Below, piece by piece: positions 31,680-43,934 of a DNA stretch of 64,000 nt. The stretch covers positions 79,046,846 through 79,110,845 of the forward strand of contig NC_067485.1 of assembly GCF_947179515.1 (NCBI RefSeq), written 5' to 3'. Each line of letters opens with the position of its first letter. The first letter of the stretch is position 1. The translations under genes and the position numbers were made by a program. The DNA is from Apodemus sylvaticus (lineage: Eukaryota; Chordata; Mammalia; Rodentia; Muridae). Under the pieces are notes generated by a model that did not search any database, was not told the DNA's origin, and worked only from the letters and a program-made list of their open reading frames with translations.

Positions 31680-33334
31680 GTAAGCTCTCCGGGGCAGACT
31701 GGGGCGTTGGGGCAAATCCCATCTCCCCCAGAAAACTAAACAGAAAACGCAGGCCTTGTAGTCAGTGGGAGCGACGGTGTCGAGCTGTGGATTTTCTATT
31801 GCATTTGAGGCGGCAAGATTAACGAAGTAGATCAACATTCGCCATCGGAATCGAAGAGCGTGTCAAGGGAGGTAGGGTAGGGTAAATGGGAATAGATGCT
31901 TTTGGAATTTCCAGAAGCGCTAGGCAATACACAGAACCAAACCGGATACTCTGTCTTTCTGCTGACCGACAAACCGCTGCTGACCAACAAACCCGTCTGG
32001 GGAGAGTTGAGTTCACAGACCGTACGTCCAAGTCTGTCTGAAGCTCCAGTGTGGTAGTGAATAGGTTGCATTGTGTTCTGAGAAGAAGCGACCCATCTGG
32101 AAAGAAAGTGGGATCGTATTTGTTCTCTAGTTCCCTGGCCGAGAACAAGGGATCTGTCCAGGTTTGCAGAAGACCAGTGGTGAATTGTTGCATCCTTTAT
32201 CCTGTCATTCAAATGCAAGGGAGCCAGGTGACTTTCCCCAGCCATTCAAAACCAATTATAAAATCTGAAGAATGTAGGTTAGGACTCTTCGTTCATTAAC
32301 AGGGATAGGTCAAAGGCCTTGGGGATCCACCGCTGAGTAGGATTTTCGACAGTTTGCCTTTAGGCGGATTGCCACTTATTTGGACACCAACTCTCTCCCT
32401 TTTCCTTCTCTCCTCCTCTGGAATTATGAAGACTTGGAAGAGCACTTTGGGCTATTTAAAAGACATCTCCTTTCCATCTTCTTATGCAGACATAGAATCT
32501 GCTTCTAGTTATACGTATTGTAATGGGATTTATAGTAACACAGAAGAGGTAATTCTTGCATTTGAAGATGGCCAGTCACACCAGAACAAAAGGAAGAGCT
32601 CTTGCCACAGCAGCAACTCGTGTCTATCACACCACACGTTTATCTTTCTTAGTTGATATTCCAGTCCTGCACTAACTTATATAATTAAGAGTAGGCTGCG
32701 GGTCTGAAATGTCGGGGTTATTTCTCTGGTGTTGGTGTGACAGATAGTTCACTTGTGAAGTTGCCAGTCCTGTGTGTGTGTGTGCAGAATATCCTTTTTT
32801 GTTTATTTTGTCTGTTTTTTGGGAGAATCTGGTTGTTCTTGAACTACTGACCTTCCCACCTCTACCTTCCCAGTGCTGGGGCTACATTCATGTACCACCA
32901 TTCCCAGCCCTATGTTGAACAAAATTTAAAAACTGTCCTTTGCCCTCACCGTAGCTGTCTGGTATAACCTCTGGCATTGTGCCTCTGGCATAACGCTCCT
33001 CTGCCTCAAGCAGATTAAGCGTACTTGATTAAGAATTAGATTGTAGCCAGGCGTGGTGGCGCACGCCCTTAATCCCAGCACTTGGGAGGCAGGGGCAGCC
33101 TTTCTAAGGCCAGCCTGGTCTACAGAGTGAGTTCCAGGACAGCCAGGGCTACACAGAGAAACCCTGTCTCAGAAAAACCAAAAAGAAAAAAAAAAAAAAA
33201 GAATTAGATTGTAGAGTCAGAGCCCTCTGTCTGGCTTTGAATTCTGGTTCTATCAGCATCTTCAGAAGATTACTTAATCTCTCTAAACCATACTTGAAAA
33301 ACCTAGAAAAGTAATAGGATTGCCATGAACATTG

Positions 33335-33389
<55 letters not shown>

Positions 33390-36300
33390 AAAATGTTGCC
33401 ACTCTTTCGTGGCACATAGTAAATGCCTGTTACCGTTTGGATTTAATAAGGCCTCATTACGGTGAATTATTTTAATTCACTTAAAATGTATACCACGTAT
33501 AGGTGGCTATGAAGATGGCAGCGAGAAGGAAGTAAACCAATAACTGGGATTTTTCTGGCATCCCTGGACAAGTCTGTGACTACATATGTGTACACACCTG
33601 CCCATGTGGAAGTTTCAGGACACCTTGCAGGAGTCTGTTTCCTCCTGTGCCACGTGAGCCCTGGGGATTGAACCTCCAGTTGCCAGATTCCATGGCTGGT
33701 GCCTTTACCCACTGCTAAGCCATCTTACCATCCAGCGTGCAAGCATTTATTCTGTATAAAACCATCCCCTCTGTTTGATTCAGAGGGAATCAAACGGTGC
33801 AGGACGGTGCAGGACAGCCGGTCTACACCCCAGACCATGGGGGGCGGAGGTCCTATAGTAGCTTGTTTCAATTGTCTGCTTCAGTGCTCAAAATATATGT
33901 TCTGGCTACAGTTGTAGCATTATTATTTTGTGTTTGCGATTTTTGGTTCAGAGCTGTTTATGCAAGTTCATTTTTAAAAATAATTATTTTTATTTGTTCT
34001 TCCAGAATTTTATATATGTATACACTGTATTTTGATCCTGTTTACTCCCTGTTAACCCCCTTCCACTTCTCTGAGGTCTAAGTAACAGGGTCCACCTCCC
34101 AACGTAGGGATGTCTGTGTGTACACACAGGTAGGGTCATCCTTCAGAGCCTGGGGAATCTTCCACTGTCCTCAGCACCTGAGAAAAAACGTCCCCTTCCC
34201 ACGGCAGACCATTGTCAACTGCTCTCAGCTAGGAGTAGGACTGAGACTCCCTCCCTGTTTATGTGGGAACTCTGCCCAGCAGGCCATCCTCTGGCACATC
34301 CATCAGTCTTCCACATCGGGGCCAGGAGACAGCAGCTCACTGGGGGCGTCCATCCTCTGGCCTCCGCCCACTCATTAGCAATGTTCCTGAGCCTTGGTGT
34401 GAGGTTGAGGTAGCTGTGCTGTGGAGAAGTGAGCGTTCCACAGACACTCATTCACACACTCATTCTCGCCACTCTGGCCAGCTCTGATTTGTCTGGTTGT
34501 CTGGATTTGGCTAGTCTTTTGTTTTCTTATTTTACTCTAAGAACTATTGTGGTGATTGTGTAAGCTGCATTGTGTACTCATGTTATATTCTAGTCATACA
34601 TTCTTTGTTCCATGTTAAAATTGAAATGATGTAAATGCGTTTGGTCTTTACAAATGATTATACACTGAGCCGTGCGCGTTGGTTCTCCCCACCATGGCTG
34701 CTTCTTCTAAATGATGCCTTTTTGGTGTATTTTTTTTTCCCAGTGTCATTCTCCCGCTTCCGCAGAATGTGAAAGACTATCTACTTGATGATGGGACTCT
34801 CGTGGTCTCAGGAAGGTAAAGTATATGAGAAAACAATTCTCTTTCCAACCTGACGTTATACTGGGTCTCTGGGAATTTCACCCCAGTCACCCTCATTCCC
34901 AGTCCGTGTCTGCCTCCCCACCCCTGTGACCTCCCCCAAGAAAAAGGAAAACAAAAAGTCCAATCTGTGTTATCTAAATACTCACTGGAGCATGGTCACA
35001 CTCTCAGTGGCCTGCTCCTTAAATAGAACTGAGTCCTTAGCCCCCTGCCCCTGGCCTTCCCTCCCCCCCCCTCCCCGCCCCAGGAACCAACAGTGGTGGA
35101 GAGCAACCCTTCAGCGTCCTTCTTATGCTTTTTAAAGAGTTCTCTTCGATGGCTCCCTTTCTAGGCCAGGCCGTTCTTTATAATCTTAAAGGAACAGTAT
35201 ACTCATTTCATCTGAACATTTTTTTTCATGAATATAGATTAGCCTGGGCACGCCATCCTCTTCACTCAGGAGGCAGAGGCAAATGGATCTCTGTGAGTTC
35301 AAGGCCAGCCTGGTCTACACAGCAAATTGCAGGCTAGCCTGAACTACATAGTGAGAGCCTATCTCAAAATAAGCTCATAAGCCGGTCCTGGAGATTGGTT
35401 TCCTGTCCTCATGGTCGCACAACAAGTCCTTCTACCCCTGCTCTACCTCCTCGGCCCTGAGGCTTGCTCTGGCCACCAGGTTGGCCTTCAGATTCGGGTC
35501 TCCTGTGTCGTTGTCCTGAGCGCTGAGGCTTACGGGCAGGCAGCACCACAGCAGCTTCCTCAACAGTTTGTTCTTCACAGATGACCCGCTCCAGTCCCCT
35601 GGGCTTTAGCAGCTGCTCCCGGAGTCCCTGTTGTTTTCACTCCGACCTCTACTGAGATCGAAACCTTCACCCTCACTCTCTCTCTTCCGTGGCTGGGTGG
35701 ACAGTAGCGCCTGCTGTACGTAGTTCATCCTTCAGCTCCCGCTGTTTTGTGGTGATATTTATTCCCATCACTGCCTGCAGGAGTGCAGTCTGATGAGAAC
35801 AGGAGCTTCCCTCGCCTCGGCTGTTGGAACAGCAGGACCTGACCCCTCAGAGACGGGTGACAAGGCCTGTGGAATGGACCCCACACTGGGAATTGCAGTG
35901 TATCTTCTCAGTAACGTTAGCACAAACTTTATTTAACTCTTACTTTGTAGTTCATTCTTGAGACTGGTCTCATTATGCTGCCCAGGTAGGCTGCGTAGCC
36001 CTTTTCTCAGTCTCTTGCTTGCTGGGACTAAAGCTGTGTGTGTGGCAGACGACAGCTTGGTCTCATTATTCCCTGTTGTACTTTTAGTGTGGATTTCTGG
36101 ATGGTATTTCTGGCTTCTTAGCATTGATGACTCTTCTTGTTTGTTTGTTGTTTGTTGTTTTTCAAGAATGAGTTTCTTTGTGTTGCCCCGGCAGTCCTGA
36201 GCTTGCTGTGTAAACCAGGCTGGCTTCAAACTCCGATATCTGCCTGCCCTTTGCTTCTGAGTGCTGGTTCAGCATGACTTAAGTTAGCCAGTGCTGGCTC

Positions 36301-39300
36301 ATACTTGTAGAGTCTGACACTAGGCAGTTTATTTTAGACATATGTAAGTATGCTACAATTTTGGAAAAAAGTTTCCAGTAACAATGATCTTAATTCTCTA
36401 TGCACAATAAAGCTTAAGGTGTGATTGTATCGAAACCTTCTGCAAAGTACATGTGACCTGTACCATAAAGATGGGTTCTGTAGCATAAGAGCCAGGATCT
36501 GGTGTGGTCATATAGATAGCATAAGAGGTCACCAGACCATAAAGTACATGTCACTTCTTCCCAAAGGATGAATTCTATTGACAGAGAAGCAATGCTCAAA
36601 ATAAAAGTCAAAAGAGAGGAAGAATTTGGATAAAACATTAATAGTCTCGGGGATTTGAGTGTGGCCTGGCCCTGCATATAGCAGATTACCAGGCTATTAA
36701 CGACATGGATACCCAGCCTCCTGGATGGAAAAACAGGTATACACATCCCTTCCCTTGAAGAGACAAGCGTCCATCTTTAACATTCCTGGTTTCCCAGGTA
36801 CTTCTCTGTGGTGCCCTCTACATCTGAACTTGAAGAGCCTGCCCACCGGGTGGAACATTTCACTCCCCTTCTGCCATCCTGTAACTGACCGAGTTGGAGG
36901 TTGCAGCTGGGGGGAAGCTGTTATAGCAACAGTACTATGCAGTACGCCCAGACCACCTGGGAACCACCCTTTTGGGTTGGACATTTAAACCGTCCTTTTA
37001 ACTACAGAGTCAGTGCTTAAATGCCAGCTGTGTGTAAGATGCAATACAGAAAGTATAGACTCCTGGGCTGGCAGGATGGCTCAGTGCCTGGAGGCACTTG
37101 CTGCTGAGCTTAGCAAACTGAGTTTGAAACCCGAAACCTACGCAGTAAAGGACAAAGAACTCCCACCGGTTATTCTCTGTCGTCCATATATATGCCATCA
37201 CACACATACATGTAAACAAACAAATAAGTAAGTGTAAAAATATTTTACATAAAAAAAGAAAACTATCCCGGGCCAACAAGATGGCTTAGCAGGCAAAGGA
37301 ACTTGTCTTCAAGCCTGACCTCAGTTTGATTCCTGAGTCCCACCCACATAGTGGAAGAAACTTCTGCAAATTGTCCTCTGAATTTTATGCATGTACCATG
37401 CCATGCATAGATACACATGCATGCACACATGCACACAGTTAAAAAAAACCAACCCCAATCTCTTAAATTGTAAAAAGCAAATAACATAGTCCTGAATGTT
37501 AGCTTGGTACTTTGAATTACCTTACTTACTAAGACTGCACTTTGAAAATGTCATCATCGTTTGCAGTGCCTTATTTTGAGTCATACTCATAGTGGCATTA
37601 TGATAAGTTCTCTACAGAACTATGAAAACACTGATTTTATATCTATGTATACATATATATGCAAACACACATGCATAATGCAAGGACAATGTTGATTTTA
37701 GAGTAACAAAAATACAGTTTTAAGATTTTAAAATTTTATATTCTTATTTATTTTTATTGAATGAGGTTTTGCTTTCATGTTTGTCTGCTTGCCACATGTG
37801 TGCCCTGTCACTGTGGAGGTCAGAAGAAGGGCATTAAATTTTCTAGAGCAGGAGTTCTAGACAGCTGTGAGCCACTGTGAGGGTGCTGGGAATCGAGCCC
37901 AGGTCCTCTGTAAGAGCAGCCAGTGCTCTTAACCACTGAGCCCTCATCTCTCCAGCCCCCACAGTTTGAAGTTTGGAGGACCTGCCTGTTGTATGGCTAA
38001 GTACAGCATGTGAACGGTCACATTCATTGGAGGCTACAGTGTAGCATTCAGATAAGTGCAAGAGCCTGAAGGCTGGCTCCGTAGGGACTCACAAGTGGAC
38101 CTCACACTGGTACTGTCACTCCCCGGAAGGTGGTGCCTGGTTATTAGTCTGTGGATGTGGGAACTCAGCCCTTTAACATCGTGGAGAGTTGATTAGGGTT
38201 TGAGGAACTGATGTCACTACAGATTGACTGGTAAATTAAGAGTGTCAAGTTTGTATTCACAAAGGGACTGTGCTGCTTTTTTCTAGTACTTGGAAGAACA
38301 CATGGTGGGCACACCCAGCTGTCTTGTGTCACGATGGTGTCTAGACATCTTTTATTTTCAGTGGAGTTAAGAATTGTACTTTACATTTTGCTTCATTTTC
38401 TGTCCATTATCGCTGATATTTTGTAGATGTTCTTATAGATGTGTACATATAACATGTTTTCCACCGCTCTGACTAGGGTGAGTACACTGTTGTCAGCTGG
38501 GACTTGCTTCTGTGGTGGAATTTTGTTTCTCTTGGTTTACTGTTTTCTTGAAACAAGCTCTAGACTGTCTGGGGAAAGCCTTAGGGGTAGTTATTTGTAT
38601 GAAAACAGCTTATTCTCTCTTGTGCTTGCCGTTGGTGAGCAGAGTCGTTAGCTTAATATGAAATTCTAGGCAGAAAATTGTTCAAGTTTAAAATTCAAAG
38701 GCACAGCTCACTAGCTTTTAAGATGCTCTAAGGCCCCATGCCATTCTGGTTTGTGCTCCTGTTTTCTAGGTAAATAGGCCTGGGATTTTCTGTTCTGTGT
38801 TTTGTTTTGCATGATAATCATCTTGATCCTGTATCTATGGGGGCATAATACCAAAAATTTAGTAGCTTTTAAATCAGGGCCCATTTTGTTTTTCCATTGC
38901 TTTTCTATCAGTGTCTCTCGCATTGCTGCATATCTTGGTGAGCAAATTCGCCACCAGCTTGTGTTCTTGATCATCTTTCCAGAGTGTGTACATAGCAGGC
39001 AGCCTGAGAAGCAGACAGCTGTCTCCTTCCTGATTAGAGCAGCTTAGCTACTTCCCCTGGGTTACGCCTGCAGCAGGTCTCTGGATCCCTTTGGAAAAGG
39101 TGAAGCTCCTTTCATGTTCTCTCAGGCCCTGTCAACTGGGCCATGCTGTGCTGCCCTGTGAGACTTGAGGGCCCAGAGGAAACCGATTCAGAGAGGAGCT
39201 CCTGCACTCTGCTGTCCCAGGAGTCACAGAACCCTTCATTTTGGAGTCAGGACTCTTATCTGCTGATGTCAGGCAAGCTGTGGCAAGTTCTCTGTTAGTT

Positions 39301-42300
39301 TATACGCATGGTAAAAATACGATCTTTCTTCAAAGGACGACTTCCTGGGCAAGTCTTCTGTTGTCTTGTTAAAGTCATCACATACGAATAAGAACTTCCT
39401 AACCGCCTTTAGAACATATCATATATTGTGCAAAACGTTCTTGTTTTCTTCTAAACAACACATTTTAATGCCTAGTGTTTTAAAACTCACAGTACATGTG
39501 AACTGTAAAAGAAACACTCTTCTGGTTATTAGGTCAGAGAGGACCACCAACCCATTCACGTTGTAGTGTGTTTTATGTTGCGTCTATGTTAAAACACTTT
39601 TCTTCCAGCTATAATGCATTGTACAGTTTTTTCTGTAGTCATTGGTGAGCAGGCTGAGGTGGGTCATCATAAGATGAACTTCCTCTCACACCTGACAGTT
39701 GATGCTGTCACTTGGATCTCCTTTTCCATGTGGACCGCCTTATCTTCTGTAAGGCTAGCTAGCTTCCTTACAGAGCAGTGGAAACATTCCAAAAGGCTAT
39801 AAGGACTTGTGGTGGCCAGGCGCAGAGCCAGGTGATACTGCTTAGGATAAACTCCATCATGGTAGTCTGAAGAGGGATGGAGAAATGCATTCTGGGATGT
39901 GATGGGGGAAAGCAGGATAACCCTGTAAAGAAATATGTGAAAGTTTATGGGCCTGCCTGCCCGCCTGCCCCCTGCTCTCCATCCCTGCTCTCACGTGCTT
40001 CCTTGTGTAATTCAGTGTAGATTCAGATTAGTCCTCAATACCATCGCGTATGCTCAGTGTTCCTTGTATAAAGAAAAGATCTTCAGAGAAACCCCATCTT
40101 GAAAACAAACAAACAAACACAAAATAAAAAAGAAAAGAAAAGGTCTTGGTTTTGCCTTATGTTGTTCCACAGGCTGGGTAGATGGCTCTTCCCAGTTTTC
40201 TCTCTGTCTGTCTATCCTCATCTTGTCTGATTTTCCATATCTGCTACCACTTTCTCAAATATTTTGGCAAAAGTTGTAGATGATTCTTTCAGAATTAGGA
40301 GAGGTGGAGTCTTTCTTCCTTTTTTCAGTGCTTTCTGAGCAGCCAGAACATTTTTATTCTCACATCTTTTATTGGCATTCTACTCTCTTTAATTCCATAT
40401 TTTTATTAGCTTGTGTCTCAAGAAGTGAATGTTTCTTTTTTTTTTTTTTTCTTTTCTCTGAGACAGGGTTTCTCTATTTAGCCCTGGCTGTCCTGGAACT
40501 CACTCTGTAGACCAGGCTGGCCTCGAACTCAGAAATCTGCCTGTCTCTGCCTCCCAAGTGCTAGGATTAAAGGTGTGCACCACCATTGCCAGGCAACATT
40601 TCTTTATATTGCTGATCAATCCTAAAGCTATGTGTTTTGCCTTTATTTTATAGTGCATTTGAAATTATGACCGCATGTCACCAGAGAGTATTTTTCTCAC
40701 CTAGTTTTTGCTTTATCTTTTCTCAGGGAAGATCCACCAACATGCTCCCAGTCAGACAGTGGTAATGAAGAGGAGGAAACACAGGTTGGTAGATGTTGCT
40801 GCCTGCACTAACAGGTGAACTGGAGACCTGAAAGAGAATCCTGGGGATTTATGGGGGGCGGTGAAAGAGAACTGAGTCAGGACGACATTTGTCGATCAAG
40901 ACCAATGCTTTAATAAATATTAGTAAATATATAGCTTGCAAGGAACCCCCTCCTCCCAGGCTTCAAGGTGAAGTCTGGCTTACTCCAATCTCAGCCGGTC
41001 GCCTGCTAAGATCAGCAAACTTCAAGTCTAGCAGATCCGGAATACTTCCGCATGGCTTCCAGGTGTGAGCAGTGGCCTGTATTGTTCTCTAAAGAACAAA
41101 GGCCAGGAATATCACAGGCTGAGAGCAGAGGCTGGCATCCAGGAATGTCACAGGCTGAGCACAGAGGCTGAAAAGCCCAGCTCAATGCTGGAGGGGGAAA
41201 GGACAGGTAGAGAATACTCTTGTCTGACCTCATTTTAGCAATCTCTGAAATACTTTCAGAGATTGTACACACGGTGTATGTGTGTGGTATATGACTTTGT
41301 GTACACCTGTGAGTGCCCCATGCATGTGCATGCAGAGGCCAGGGAAGGACATCTAGTACCCTGCTCTGTCACTCACCATCTCCCTTCCCTGAGACATTCT
41401 CTTGCTGAACCTGGAGCTCACTGTTTTTCAGCTGGGCTAGCCTTGGCCAGGCAGCCCAGGGCTACCCTCAGCCCACTCCAGCACCCTGGTTCAGGCACGC
41501 ACTTCTGGCTTTCCCCATGGGCACCGAGGATTAGAACTCAGGTCCTCATGCTTGAGTAGCAAGTGCTTTACTTACCGAGCCACCTCCTCCTGCACTGTGT
41601 TCAGGGAAAGATGTCTCTTGTGTGTCATTTTTAGATATTTGCTGTCCCAGTGGCATTTCAATTGAGTGTGTCTTTTTGTCTTGTCCATGCAGTGGTCCGA
41701 TGATGAGAGCACAGCCACACTTACGGTAAGAGCGCAGCTGCACAGCACGGGCAGCCTCACCCTGTCACACACGAGGCCTAAGTGCCTGCCTCCGCCCTGA
41801 TGGGTTCGCCTTGGGGAGCTTGCTCTCTGTGTGATCACTCACTGTTTGTAAAAAATAACTTGTCACTGTTTGACAGGCAAGCCCAGCTTGCCCGCTTTCC
41901 CCTTCTACTTACAAAAGAAATATCAAAAAGTACATATTCAGTGCTCTGTTTGTCTTTGTTAGATTCTGAAAGATGCAATCAAGTCAAATATTAACTCTGG
42001 GGTTCCCAGATGGGTGGGAATTAAGTGAAAAAAAATCAGCATTTACTTACTCAAGGAGAGTTGAGTGGCATAAAGTTATTCCTCTCAAGTAAGACTGAAG
42101 TCCTACTCAAAGGTACTTCTGTTTCTTCTGATTGAAGAGAGATCCTTTCAAGGATCTGTGAAAAAAATATAGAGATATTTAAAAGTGGTGTTGTTTCCTT
42201 AGGTCGCCATGGCAACTGATGCAGAGGTGGGAAATTGATGCCTTGTTTACTCTGGATGCCATGGGTATCCTCTTACATATGAAAATCCCATCCCATTCAG

Positions 42301-43852
42301 TGTGATTCTGTCATACTCGGGCCACCAATTTGGGCTGTATGAGACAATGGTGGATATTTGATTCCTGCCACCAGAGGATTTGTAAACAGGATGATATAAG
42401 GTAGATGGCCTGGGTGCCAAAGCAGAGAGAACAGTTAACTAAGGACACGCAGAAATGCTTAAATGGGAAGCAACATGCGGCCAAGATTTTAAGATACATT
42501 CTTATGAATTCTTTGAGAATTTCATACCTGCACACAGTGTATTTTGATCATATTCTTGCCTACATCCCCCATAACTTCTCAGACCCACTCCCATCCCATC
42601 AGAGCCTTACGTCCTCTTCTTTTGGTTTCTTACCCACTTAGTGCTGTGTATATATACTCTTGGGTGTGGAACCATCTATCCATTCACACATCTGACCTGG
42701 ATATTAAAGAGGATAACAGTGATTAGTGTATGAGCTCACCTGTAAACAATACAGATGGATAGATATGTATGTAACTTAACTTGGTTTGTTCCTGCTGCTT
42801 TAACAAAGAGTACTGGGTATTTATTTATTTGTTAATATTCATTTATTATGTGGGCGTGTGCAGGCACACATTTATATGGTGGGCACAGCACATGTGCACG
42901 TGCATGGGGACTCCAGATGACGTTAGGTGTCGTCGCTGAGAACACCATCCGTCTCCTTTGAGACAGAGTCTGTCATTGCCCTGAAGCTTGTCTGTCAGGC
43001 TGGGCCAGGGCTCTTCCTATTCTCCTCTCTAACTAGGGGATTATAAGTACACGCCATTATGTGAGCCTTGCGTTTTTATATGGATTCTGGGGTGAACTCG
43101 GGAAAAGCAGGTCCTCCACCTACTGAGCCATCTACCCAGTGCCCTGTTTTTTGGATTTGTTTGTTGGTTAGCATAAAGAAATGGGCGTTATCATCACGCC
43201 TCCATACGAGTATGTTGTTCCACTTTGCTTTCCTTCATTTTCCCGTTGTCTTCTCTCCTCTCCGTGGTGCTTCCGATCTCCTCAGATAGCTCCTCTCTCT
43301 GCTTTCTTGTCATGGTATCCCATTCCTAGTGAGTAATTTAGAAATAATAGAACTTTATTTCTCAAAGGAAGTGCAAGAACAAGGTACACATAATGTCTAG
43401 GGAGAGCTTATCTCTGCTTCAAGATGGCGCCGTATTTCTGTGTAAGAACATGTTAAAGGAGACAGGAGAGTTGAAAAGCCAGAAGACTGACTCTCTGATG
43501 CGCTTCATGAGGCTGTTAACCATTCATGAAGGTGTAGCCCCTCATGACTTAACTCCTTAAAGCTCATACTTTCTAATGTCAGGATTAAGGTTTGACATGA
43601 ATTCTGGAGAGAACAAACACTAAAATAGAACAGTGGGAACTGGAGAGATAGCTCAGTGGGCTGAAATGCTTACCACTAATACAGAAATCGTGGGTTTAGT
43701 TCCCAGCATCTATGTCAGGTGGCATTCAACCACTTGTAACTCCAGGAGAGTTCATGCTTTATGGCTTTGGCCTGCATGAGCACCCACACACACATTGCAC
43801 ATAATCTTATACACTAGACAAATAAATAAATAGATATCTATTTTAAAATCAA

Positions 43853-43934
<82 letters not shown>

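Larger units (their letters stand above)
31680..34743 (+). other. Cdc123 intron 1
   Basis: Begins with SINE-free unique DNA (31,680-32,790), followed by an old antisense B1 (about 32,800-32,910), a young B1 (33046-33200), MIR with an internal A run (33208-33440), an antisense B3 (33580-33740) and an old L1-like fragment (33,960-34,110). Confidence 0.65.
34816..40726 (+). other. Cdc123 intron 2
   Basis: Contains B1 remnants (35241-35370, 36128-36262), three B2/B3 SINEs (37074-37259, 37270-37470, 37745-37960) and an antisense B1 (40434-40595). The stretches 35,380-36,120 and 38,000-40,080 show no recognisable feature beyond unique DNA. Confidence 0.65.

Noticed and set aside
31819..32245. Two overlapping antisense open frames (124 and 137 codons) just downstream of Cdc123 exon 1
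   Set aside because: They overlap in different frames with no recognisable domain. Promoter-proximal antisense transcription is possible, but a protein is not supported.
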